From assembly GCF_003479405.1 (NCBI RefSeq), contig NZ_QUHB01000002.1, forward strand, positions 310,001 through 374,000: a stretch of 64,000 nucleotides of DNA, in the 5' to 3' direction. Origin of the DNA: Eubacterium sp. AF16-48 (GTDB taxonomy: Bacteria; Bacillota; Clostridia; Lachnospirales; Lachnospiraceae). The notes below the pieces were generated by a model. It searched no databases, had not been told where the DNA came from, and saw only the letters and a program-made list of their open reading frames with translations. The position numbers and the translations under genes are program-made. Positions 45,388 through 53,566 of this stretch are shown here, piece after piece. Numbering within the stretch: position 1 is the stretch's first letter; each line of letters opens with the position of its first letter.

Positions 45388-46128
45388 ATGAGATACGAGG
45401 AATTTGTAATAGAGGGAAGAAATGCCGTAATTGAGGCTTTTCGCGCAGGTAAAACCATAGACAAGCTTTTTGTTTTAGAGCATTGTAAGGAAGGCTCTAT
45501 GAATACGGTGCTTAGGGAGGCCAAAAAGCAGGGTACTGTTATTAACTATGTAAAAAGAGAAAGACTTGACCAGATGTCAGAAACAGGAAAACATCAGGGA
45601 GTCATTGCATATATTGCAGCTTACGAATACGGGTCAGTTGAGGATATTTTAAAAAAGGCAGAGGATAAAGGTGAGCAGCCTTTTGTTATTATTTTAGATG
45701 ATATTGAAGACCCGCATAACTTAGGGGCAATTATAAGAACAGCTAATTTAGCAGGGGCTCACGGAGTTATTATTCCAAAGCACAGGGCATCAGGGCTTAC
45801 GGCAACAGTAGTTAAGGCATCAGCAGGAGCCATTAATTATACCCCGGTAGCAAAGGTTACAAATATTTCCAAAACCATTGAGGAACTTAAAGAAAAGGGA
45901 TTGTGGTTTGTGTGTGCAGATATGGATGGCACAACAATGTACGACCTTGATTTAAAGGGACCAATAGGCCTGGTAATAGGAAACGAGGGAAAAGGTGTAA
46001 GCCGCCTTGTAAAGGAAAAATGTGATTTTATTGCAAAGGTGCCAATGTTTGGGGATATCGATTCTCTTAATGCTTCGGTAGCAGCAGGGGTTTTGGCATA
46101 TGAAATAGTGAGACAGAGATTAAAATAA
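45388..46128 (+). CDS. rlmB: 23S rRNA 2'-O-ribose methyltransferase (RlmB, SpoU family)
   Basis: SPOUT methyltransferase, 246 aa, for 2'-O-methylguanosine in 23S rRNA. The N-terminal substrate-binding domain starts with I-E-G-R-N-A-V-I-E-A; the knot domain has D-I-E-D-P-H-N-L-G-A-I-I-R-T, V-I-G-N-E-G-K-G-V-S and N-A-S-V-A-A-G motifs. Ten bases after mrnC. Confidence 0.95.
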   Translation: MRYEEFVIEGRNAVIEAFRAGKTIDKLFVLEHCKEGSMNTVLREAKKQGTVINYVKRERLDQMSETGKHQGVIAYIAAYEYGSVEDILKKAEDKGEQPFVIILDDIEDPHNLGAIIRTANLAGAHGVIIPKHRASGLTATVVKASAGAINYTPVAKVTNISKTIEELKEKGLWFVCADMDGTTMYDLDLKGPIGLVIGNEGKGVSRLVKEKCDFIAKVPMFGDIDSLNASVAAGVLAYEIVRQRLK

Positions 46129-46140
46129 ATAATTAAAAAA

Positions 46141-46166
46141 GCATCATAGAAATATGGTGCATTTTT
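46141..46166 (+). terminator. Intrinsic terminator after rlmB
   Basis: GCATCATA (46141-46148) pairs with TATGGTGC (46153-46160) across GAAA with one G-T pair, followed by ATTTTTAA. Confidence 0.75.
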
Positions 46167-46190
46167 AATACAATTATTGGAGGATAACAT

Positions 46191-47171
46191 ATGATTAGAT
46201 TTGCAACAATAGGTACAAATTTTGTGGTTGAATGGTTTTTAAAATGTGCGGCACAGGTAGAGGGGCTGCAATATAACGGAACATATTCCAGAAACATTGA
46301 AAAAGCAGAAAAATTTGCCAAAGAGCATAATGGAAATCTTATTTTTGGTAATTTAGAAGAATTAGCAAAATCAAAGGATGTAGATGCGGTATATATTGCA
46401 AGTCCTAATTCTTTGCATTATGAACAGGCACGGCTTATGATAAAAAACAAAAAACATGTAATGATAGAAAAGACCATTACCAGCAATTTAAGAGAACTTA
46501 ATGAGTTATGCCGGTTAGCTAAAGAGAACAATGTGGTTATAATGGAAGCCATGCGTTCAGTGTATTCACCGGGATTTTTGGCAATAAAAGATGCAATGAA
46601 AAAGATAGAGCCTGTAAGAAGAGTGGAGTTTCAGTATTGCCAGTATTCATCCAGGTACGATAAATACAAGAACGGAATAATTGAAAATGCCTTTAATCCG
46701 TCATTTTCTAATGGAGCATTAATGGATATTGGAGTATATTGCGTCCATCCGTTAGTAAAATTATTTGGATTGCCGGATGAAATAAAGGCAACAGCTACCA
46801 TGCTTCCTGACAGTATAGACGGTCAGGGGACAATAACCTGTGCATATGACGGTATGATAGCAGATATTTCCTATTCCAAGATTACCAATGGAAGACTTCC
46901 AAGCCAGATTCAGGGAGAAAAAGGAACTATATTGATAGAGGACATACCAAATCCGAGAAAAATCAAAATAATATATAATGATGGTTATGAAGAAAACATA
47001 GAGAATATTCCATGTAAGGATTTGAATTTGGAATATGAGGCAGAAGAATGGGCAGAACTTATTAATAAAGGTGAGTTTACTGACAAACATATAAAGTATT
47101 CCGTAATGTGCATTAAGGTTATGGATGAAGCAAGAAGACAGCAAAATATTGTATTCCCTGCAGATAAATAA
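46191..47171 (+). CDS. Gfo/Idh/MocA-family oxidoreductase
   Basis: NAD(P)-dependent sugar or cyclitol dehydrogenase-like protein, 326 aa. The Rossmann N-terminal half shows A-T-I-G-T-N and V-Y-I-A-S-P-N-S-L-H-Y, then E-K-T-I-T with the conserved Lys; the C-terminal half has G-A-L-M-D-I-G-V-Y-C-V-H. The glycine motif is G-T-N rather than G-x-G-x-x-G, as in some Gfo/Idh members. GGAGG precedes the ATG. Substrate unknown. Confidence 0.9.
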   Translation: MIRFATIGTNFVVEWFLKCAAQVEGLQYNGTYSRNIEKAEKFAKEHNGNLIFGNLEELAKSKDVDAVYIASPNSLHYEQARLMIKNKKHVMIEKTITSNLRELNELCRLAKENNVVIMEAMRSVYSPGFLAIKDAMKKIEPVRRVEFQYCQYSSRYDKYKNGIIENAFNPSFSNGALMDIGVYCVHPLVKLFGLPDEIKATATMLPDSIDGQGTITCAYDGMIADISYSKITNGRLPSQIQGEKGTILIEDIPNPRKIKIIYNDGYEENIENIPCKDLNLEYEAEEWAELINKGEFTDKHIKYSVMCIKVMDEARRQQNIVFPADK

Positions 47172-47180
47172 AGGATAGAA

Positions 47181-47209
47181 TTTATACTTTCAGCACTGGC
47201 GTCATATAA
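47181..47209 (+). promoter_or_regulatory. Candidate sigma-G-type promoter of pdaA
   Basis: TTTATA (47181-47186), 16 bases, CATATAA (47203-47209) resembles the sigma-G pattern (TGAATA / CATACTA). It overlaps a TATAAT (47205-47210) without a convincing sigma-A -35. Confidence 0.35.
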
Positions 47210-47238
47210 TTAAGTAAATATATTTTCAGGAATAGGGT

Positions 47239-48066
47239 ATGATAAAAAAAATATTAAAAGGCGAAAGCGGCAGCGGGTTAAAAGGAATACTGTTTATTAT
47301 TGGTATTTTTGCCATAGCTTTCTTTGCCGGAGAAGGCGTGGGGCTGGTAAAAGAAAAGGTTTTACCTGCTAGTAATGTTATTAAAAATGGTGAAAACTGG
47401 GGATTGGGATTTGGAGAAAGTGGAACTCAGCCTACGGGAACGGAATCACCGGAGGTTATGAAAAAATATAATGCCTTCTATATAGGAAGCGGGGATAAAA
47501 AAGAAATATATTTAACCTTTGACTGTGGATACGAGAATGGAAACACGCCTGCTATTTTAGATGCATTAAAAAAGCATAAAGTAAAGGCAACTTTCTTTGT
47601 GGTAGGCCATTTTTTAAAGGAAAACGAAGATTTAGTTAAAAGGATGGTGAAAGAAGGGCATACTGTAGGAAATCATACATATAATCATCCAAACATTGTA
47701 GGAATGGATAAAGAAAAATTTGCAAATGAGGTAGGACAGGTGGAGGAGCTATATAAAAGTATAACGGGAAAAAACATGACTAAGTATTACAGACCTCCCC
47801 AGGGAAAATACAATACGGATAATTTGAAAATGGCTCAGGAAATGGGGTACAAAACATTTTTCTGGAGTTTAGCATATGTGGACTGGAACAGGGATTCCCA
47901 GCCTACTAAAGAAGAAGCATTTGATAAATTGTTATCACGGATACATCCGGGGGCAATTGTTTTATTACATAACACATCAAAAACAAATGGGGAAATATTA
48001 GATGAATTGCTTAGCAAATGGGAAGAAATGGGGTATACTTTCGGAGTGTTAAAAAATTTGAAATAA
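47239..48066 (+). CDS. pdaA: Polysaccharide deacetylase, PdaA type (muramic delta-lactam)
   Basis: NodB-fold deacetylase (275 aa) with an N-terminal membrane anchor (about 15-32). It carries the PdaA signature T-F-D-C-G-Y-E-N-G (catalytic D95), metal ligands H146 and H150 in G-N-H-T-Y-N-H-P, R-P-P-Q-G-K-Y, W-S-L-A-Y-V-D-W and the H-P-G-A-I-V-L-L-H end motif, matching Bacillus PdaA through its length. PdaA removes acetyl groups from muramic acid to make cortex delta-lactam. In the motif, Cys stands where PdaA has Asn and other family members Asp. Confidence 0.9.
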   Translation: MIKKILKGESGSGLKGILFIIGIFAIAFFAGEGVGLVKEKVLPASNVIKNGENWGLGFGESGTQPTGTESPEVMKKYNAFYIGSGDKKEIYLTFDCGYENGNTPAILDALKKHKVKATFFVVGHFLKENEDLVKRMVKEGHTVGNHTYNHPNIVGMDKEKFANEVGQVEELYKSITGKNMTKYYRPPQGKYNTDNLKMAQEMGYKTFFWSLAYVDWNRDSQPTKEEAFDKLLSRIHPGAIVLLHNTSKTNGEILDELLSKWEEMGYTFGVLKNLK

Positions 48067-48090
48067 AAAGCAGATTTTTTCGTTTATAGG

Positions 48091-48119
48091 ATTACAGGTA
48101 AAAATATATATGCTATAAT
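48091..48119 (+). promoter_or_regulatory. Promoter of the subtilisin-like protease gene
   Basis: ATTACA (48091-48096), 17 bases, perfect TATAAT (48114-48119). Confidence 0.55.
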
Positions 48120-48199
48120 ATTAAGTGGTGTGAAATAAAATTCCCCAATGTACAAATTAACCCACAATAGTGGAAAACAAGAGATAGGAGATTGTGAAT

Positions 48200-51100
48200 A
48201 TGAAAAGAATGGCGAAGAAAGCCATGGCATTGACCCTTGCAATGTGTTTGACATGTACGGCAGTGCCAACTATGGCAAATCAAAGTTTGAAAGTAACCAA
48301 AGAGAAAAAAGCAGTAAAGAGCAGCAGAAATTATGTTGAGGGTCAGGCTATTGTTATGTATGGAAACACTAAAACGTCAACAAGAAGTGCCGGCAGCAAC
48401 ATTGCAGATGATGATATGGAAGTTGTAGAAACATATGTTTTTAATTCAGATACATCAGTTAATGCAAAATCGGCTGACAAGGTTAGTGACAATGGATTTT
48501 CAGTGTCATTAGTTAAGTCTGATAAGTATAGTACCAAGGAATTAATTAGTATCTTAAAAAAGAAAAGTAACGTTAAATATGCTGAACCAAATTATAAAAT
48601 AAAAGCATCAGACTACAATGACAGTTACTATAAGTATTTGTGGGGACTTGACAATAAGGGACAGAATAACGGTACAGAGGGCATTGATGTAAATGCAGAC
48701 ACACCATTATTAGATAATAAGGACAATAAGGAAAGAGTAATTGCAATAGTTGATACCGGTATTAATTACCAACATGAAGATTTAAAAGATATTGTTTGGA
48801 ATAATCCTTATAACAACAGAAAATTATATGGCGAGCACGGCTATGATTTTGTTAATTATGACACAGACCCTATGGATGATAACGGTCATGGTTCACATTG
48901 TGCCGGAATTGCGGCAGGAAAATCAAATAATGGAGTTGGAATTGCCGGAATTGCTAAAAGTAACAATATAAAAGTAATGGCACTTAAAACTCTCAATGAA
49001 GAAGGCAGCGGAAGTGGAATGGATGCCATAGGAGCGTACAATTATATTTACAAGGCACAGCAGTTAGGTGTAAATGTAGTAGCTGTAAATAATTCCTGGG
49101 GTGGCTCAGCAGATGAAGAAGATGAAATTATAAAAAATCTTATTGAGCTTGTAGGAAAGAAAGGCGCTATATCTGTATGTGCAGCAGGAAATGATGGCTC
49201 TGATAATGATGAAAACTTAATGAATAATTATCCTTCATCTATAGATAGTACATATATAATTTCCGTTGCAGCTTCTAATGAAAAGGATGAATTGGCAGGA
49301 TTTTCAAATTATGGAACAGAGAGCGTTGACATAGCAGCTCCCGGTGCTGATATTTTATCAACAGTTTCATATAATTGCTTTAATCCGGGAATATATGATA
49401 ACAAAGATAAATTATGTAGTACATATGTTAATTTTGATAATGAAAGCATTTTGAATGTTTTTAATGAAGAAGGAAAGATGGTAGCTACACCTGAAAATAA
49501 TGAAGTGGCTTACGGAACATTAAGTGAATCTGATGGAACTATGAATGTATCAACTACAAATAGTGAGTATTTTGGAGAAAAGTCTTATAACAACAAATCA
49601 CTTAAATGGGAAATAAAAGGTGCACAGAAAGATGGAATGTATTTTATGTGCCTTCCATATACAATGAAGTCATCAGATACAGGTACATCAGCCAGTGCTA
49701 TGGTTAAGGTAAGTGGTCCAAAGGCAACAAATGATGACTGGTTAGGTGGTGACAATTCGGTAATTTATGCCATAGATTGTAAATTAGACAAAAACGGAAA
49801 AGTGGATATAAGTGATTTAGATACTCTTGAAGATGGAGTGTTTGCCAGTGCTTATATAGATGAAAACGGTAATTACTGGTCTCATTTTTCAGGAGAGGTA
49901 TCATCAAAGAGCAAAAAAGATGAACAACATGTAATATTGTTATGTGTTAGCTCATATGAGGAAGGTGATTTTACTGTTTATGTAGACAATTGGGGCATAA
50001 GCAGGGAAAATGTATCACCGGATGAATTTGGTATGTATGATTATTACAATGGAACATCTATGGCTACTCCATATGTTACAGGTGCTGTTGCAGCAGTGGC
50101 TAATGCATATACAAATGAAAATGCACTCCAGATAAAAGCAAGAATTTTAGGAAGTGCAAGAAATAATCATAATTTTGAAGGCAGGATATTAACAGGCGGA
50201 GTACTTGATTTATCTAAAATAGGTAATCCGACTATGACTATAGACAAGATTAAGTTTAACAGTAAAAAACAGATAGAAATATCCGGTTATTACACAGATA
50301 ATGCTGAAGTATATATTAATGATAAAAAGATAAGTACAATATCAAATAATGGAAAGACAATTCTTGTTGATGGTAAATCATATCAGAATAAGTCAGTAAA
50401 GATAAAACTGGTTAAAGGTGAGCGTTCATATGAAAAAGAATACTTCTTTGCTACCGGTACCGGTTTCAACGTGGGACCATCTGTAGATGCAGAATTAAAT
50501 GGCGGACAAATGATTTCTAATGGTGGAAATTTGATATATATAGATGGGGAAGGTACAGTGTCACAAGGAGTGGAATACAAAGACGAAGATACAGGTAAGG
50601 ATGACTTTTACTGGCGATACGGTACGTTTGGTTTTTCATCAGATGTATTTGGAAAAGAATATGAAAATGCCGCAACTGCTTCGATTTATAATGAAACAGA
50701 TTATGTATGTTCTAATGGTGTTGTTTATGGTTGTATAACTCTTGACGAAGGCTTTGCACAAAATACTATTTTGGCGTACTATGATAATGAAAAGGGTTGG
50801 AAGAAGCTTTCTAATATGCCTAAGGAAAAAGAAGGATTAAATGGAGTTATACTGGCTTCATATAATGGTGAACTTTATTTAATGGGCGGTACTGATGAAG
50901 ATGATAATTTTTCAAAGACAGTTATGAAATATTCAACAGCATCTAAGAAGTGGTATTCCGCAAAGAGTTTACCGGAGGGCAGAGCATATTCAAAGGCTAT
51001 CCAGGTAGGTAAAAAGATTGTTGTTACATTAGGTTCAAATGGTACAATGAATGTTCCGGCTAACCTGATATATGATGGAACAAAATGGACAAAGTCAAAA

Positions 51101-52033
51101 GCAACTATTGGAAAATCAATTGATACCCAGATAATTGAGGGCAAGAATAAAAAATTTGCTGTTTTAATGGGTGAAATTGGTCTTGTAAAAGGTGGAATCA
51201 TATATACAAACTTACGTGTAGATTCATTAGGTGATACTTTCACATATAATATTGCAAAGGATAAGTTTATTGCTTCAAAGTATGCACTTAATGCATCAAA
51301 TCTTGAATTTGATAATTTATATGCTACAACAGCAGGAGATAAATTATACGTTGTATATGGTTTTGCAATGGCTGATGACGACGGTAAAGAATTTGGGTCT
51401 AATAAAAGCAAGCTGTCAAATAAAGATTTTTATGATGAAGATGATTATGAGGATGATGCAAAGATATTATGTATTCCGATAGATTCCGGTGCGGTTTATG
51501 TTGAAGATACATCTGAGTTTGGTGCTTATGTAGAAGGTACGGGTTATTATCTGCCGGGAGATACAGTTACCTTGAAAGCAGCAGTAATGGATAAGAAAGT
51601 TAATATAAGCCAGTTCATAGTTAATGGAAAATCTGTTAAGAAGGGCAAAACCGGTTATGTATATACTGCAAGAGCATATGACTTACCGGCAAAAATCACG
51701 GCAAGTGTAAAAGCAGAGTATACCGATATATATATAAAGCCGGGAAAAACATCTGTTAAGAAAGCAGTAAGGGCTAAAAACAATAAGAGCATAAAACTTA
51801 CACTTAAAAAGGTAGGTGCAGCTTCAGGATACCAGATTAAATATTCTACATCAAAGAAATTTGAAAAGAAAGTCACAAAAACTGTTAATACTAAGAAAAA
51901 CATGGCTGTAATAAAGAAGCTTAGTGCTAAAAAGACATATTATATTAAGGCAAGAGCATACCGTAAAACAGGTAAATCAAAGAAATATGGCAGCTGGTCT
52001 AAGGTTAAGACAGTTAAGGTAAAGAAGAAATAA
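48200..52033 (+). CDS. Secreted subtilisin-family (S8) protease, multidomain
   Basis: A 1,277-aa exported protease. A signal peptide (about 1-26, ending V-P-T-M-A) and an I9-type propeptide lead to the S8 domain with D185 (I-V-D-T-G), H230 (N-G-H-G-S-H), oxyanion N331 (A-A-G-N-D-G) and S620 (G-T-S-M-A-T-P). About 220 extra residues between N331 and S620 look like a beta-rich inserted domain. After the protease come a Kelch-like region (about 790-1030, N-G-E-L-Y-L-M-G-G) and a C-terminal Fn3-type Lys-rich domain. ATG 48200 is preferred: GGAG lies nine bases upstream, while the GTG at 48194 is too close. It probably degrades host or dietary protein, or stays at the cell surface. Confidence 0.93.
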   Translation: MKRMAKKAMALTLAMCLTCTAVPTMANQSLKVTKEKKAVKSSRNYVEGQAIVMYGNTKTSTRSAGSNIADDDMEVVETYVFNSDTSVNAKSADKVSDNGFSVSLVKSDKYSTKELISILKKKSNVKYAEPNYKIKASDYNDSYYKYLWGLDNKGQNNGTEGIDVNADTPLLDNKDNKERVIAIVDTGINYQHEDLKDIVWNNPYNNRKLYGEHGYDFVNYDTDPMDDNGHGSHCAGIAAGKSNNGVGIAGIAKSNNIKVMALKTLNEEGSGSGMDAIGAYNYIYKAQQLGVNVVAVNNSWGGSADEEDEIIKNLIELVGKKGAISVCAAGNDGSDNDENLMNNYPSSIDSTYIISVAASNEKDELAGFSNYGTESVDIAAPGADILSTVSYNCFNPGIYDNKDKLCSTYVNFDNESILNVFNEEGKMVATPENNEVAYGTLSESDGTMNVSTTNSEYFGEKSYNNKSLKWEIKGAQKDGMYFMCLPYTMKSSDTGTSASAMVKVSGPKATNDDWLGGDNSVIYAIDCKLDKNGKVDISDLDTLEDGVFASAYIDENGNYWSHFSGEVSSKSKKDEQHVILLCVSSYEEGDFTVYVDNWGISRENVSPDEFGMYDYYNGTSMATPYVTGAVAAVANAYTNENALQIKARILGSARNNHNFEGRILTGGVLDLSKIGNPTMTIDKIKFNSKKQIEISGYYTDNAEVYINDKKISTISNNGKTILVDGKSYQNKSVKIKLVKGERSYEKEYFFATGTGFNVGPSVDAELNGGQMISNGGNLIYIDGEGTVSQGVEYKDEDTGKDDFYWRYGTFGFSSDVFGKEYENAATASIYNETDYVCSNGVVYGCITLDEGFAQNTILAYYDNEKGWKKLSNMPKEKEGLNGVILASYNGELYLMGGTDEDDNFSKTVMKYSTASKKWYSAKSLPEGRAYSKAIQVGKKIVVTLGSNGTMNVPANLIYDGTKWTKSKATIGKSIDTQIIEGKNKKFAVLMGEIGLVKGGIIYTNLRVDSLGDTFTYNIAKDKFIASKYALNASNLEFDNLYATTAGDKLYVVYGFAMADDDGKEFGSNKSKLSNKDFYDEDDYEDDAKILCIPIDSGAVYVEDTSEFGAYVEGTGYYLPGDTVTLKAAVMDKKVNISQFIVNGKSVKKGKTGYVYTARAYDLPAKITASVKAEYTDIYIKPGKTSVKKAVRAKNNKSIKLTLKKVGAASGYQIKYSTSKKFEKKVTKTVNTKKNMAVIKKLSAKKTYYIKARAYRKTGKSKKYGSWSKVKTVKVKKK

Positions 52034-52045
52034 GAGGAGAAGTTA

Positions 52046-52891
52046 ATGAGTTACGCAGATAAAGTATTTGTTGATATGTGCAGAGATATTCTTGATAACG
52101 GTATAGACACAAAGGGTGAAAAGGTCAGACCAAAGTGGGAGGACGGTACTTTTGCATATACCATAAAGAAATTCGGGGTTGTAAACAGATATGATTTAAA
52201 GAAGGAATTTCCGGCAATAACTCTTCGTAAAACAGGTTTTAAAAACTGCTTAGATGAGTTACTGTGGATATGGCAGAAAAAATCTAACAATGTAAATGAT
52301 TTAAACAGCCATATATGGGATGCATGGGCTGATGAAAACGGTTCAATAGGTAAGGCATATGGCTACCAGTTAGGTGTTAAGCATCACTATAAGGAAGGTG
52401 ATATGGATCAGGTAGACAGAGTTCTCTATGATTTAAAGAACAATCCTTACAGCAGACGAATACTTACAAACATTTATGTACATCAGGATTTGTCTGAAAT
52501 GAATTTATATCCATGTGCATACAGCATGACTTTTAACGTAACGAAAAATAAAGAAACAGGGAAACTTGTATTAAACGGTATGTTAAATCAGCGTTCCCAG
52601 GATGTACTTACTGCAAATAACTGGAATGTTTGTCAGTATGCAGCTTTGGTTCACATATTGGCTCAGGTAAATGACATGGAGGTGGGAGAATTTGTCCATG
52701 TAATAGCTGATGCTCATATTTATGACAGACATGTTCCTTTAGTTGAGGAATTAATCAGCAGAGAGCAGTATCCGGCACCAAAATTGTGGATAAATCCTGA
52801 AATTAAGAATTTCTATGATTTTACGGTAGATGATTTAAAATTAGAAGATTATGTTACAGGTGAACAGATAAAAATACCTGTTGCAGTTTAG
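52046..52891 (+). CDS. thyA: Thymidylate synthase ThyA
   Basis: Methylates dUMP to dTMP using methylene-tetrahydrofolate. The 281-aa protein has nucleophile C157 in L-Y-P-C-A-Y-S-M-T-F and the Q-R-S-Q-D-V-L-T-A-N-N-W-N segment with the folate and dUMP-binding Asn. GAGGAG precedes the ATG. Directly followed by folA, which regenerates the folate that ThyA oxidises. Confidence 0.96.
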   Translation: MSYADKVFVDMCRDILDNGIDTKGEKVRPKWEDGTFAYTIKKFGVVNRYDLKKEFPAITLRKTGFKNCLDELLWIWQKKSNNVNDLNSHIWDAWADENGSIGKAYGYQLGVKHHYKEGDMDQVDRVLYDLKNNPYSRRILTNIYVHQDLSEMNLYPCAYSMTFNVTKNKETGKLVLNGMLNQRSQDVLTANNWNVCQYAALVHILAQVNDMEVGEFVHVIADAHIYDRHVPLVEELISREQYPAPKLWINPEIKNFYDFTVDDLKLEDYVTGEQIKIPVAV

Positions 52892-52901
52892 GAGGAACAA
52901 A

Positions 52902-53393
52902 ATGAATTTAATTGTTGCAGTGGATAAGAATTGGGCTATAGGCTACAAAAATGATTTACTTGTAAGCATACCTGATGATATGAAATTTTTCAGGGAAACA
53001 ACAACAGGAAAAGTTGTTATTATGGGAAAAAATACATTAGAAAGTTTTCCTAATTCAAAACCATTAAAAAATAGGGTGAACATTGTAATTGCTCTTGAAA
53101 AAGATTACAAGGTAGACGGGGCTACAGTGGTTTATTCTATAGAAGAGGCATTAGAGGAAGCTAAAAAATACAATACTGAAGATGTATTTGTAATTGGTGG
53201 AGGAAGCATTTATAAACAGATGCTTCCATACTGTGATACTGCATATGTTACTTATGTTGACTATGAATATGCAGCAGACACTTTCATACCTAATTTAGAT
53301 GAAATGCCGGATGAATGGGAAATGGTTGAAGAAAGTGAAGAAAATACTTATTTCGATTTGGAGTATTATTTCAGAACTTATAAGCGTAAATAA
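52902..53393 (+). CDS. folA: Dihydrofolate reductase
   Basis: NADPH-dependent reductase of dihydrofolate, 163 aa. It has M-N-L-I-V-A-V-D-K-N-W-A-I-G, the folate-binding P-D-D-M-K-F-F-R, V-I-M-G-K-N-T-L-E-S-F and F-V-I-G-G-G-S-I-Y-K. ATG 52902 follows GGAGG by six bases; an upstream ATG at 52881 lies inside thyA and lacks a ribosome site. Forms a unit with thyA. Confidence 0.96.
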   Translation: MNLIVAVDKNWAIGYKNDLLVSIPDDMKFFRETTTGKVVIMGKNTLESFPNSKPLKNRVNIVIALEKDYKVDGATVVYSIEEALEEAKKYNTEDVFVIGGGSIYKQMLPYCDTAYVTYVDYEYAADTFIPNLDEMPDEWEMVEESEENTYFDLEYYFRTYKRK

Positions 53394-53420
53394 TATTAAT
53401 TGATGTTATAAAAATAGAGT

Positions 53421-53465
53421 TGCAATTTAAGCAATTAACAGGCTTAAGTTACAGCTTTATTTTTA
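53421..53465 (+). terminator. Intrinsic terminator after folA
   Basis: TGCAATTTAAGC (53421-53432) pairs with GCTTAAGTTACA (53442-53453) at 11 of 12 positions, followed by GCTTTATTTTTAT. The rest of 53466-53566 is AT-rich with only weak promoter-like boxes (TTGAAA 53503). Confidence 0.7.
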
Positions 53466-53566
53466 TGCTAAAAAATAGAACCGTAATAAAAAATAGCGAT
53501 ACTTGAAAAATACAAAAAAACAAACAATAATTAAATTAATATATTAAAATATCAATAGGAGGTATT

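Noticed and set aside
48148..48339. 63-codon frame overlapping the start of the S8 protease
   Set aside because: Out of frame with the protease, no ribosome site, and it covers its signal-peptide coding region.
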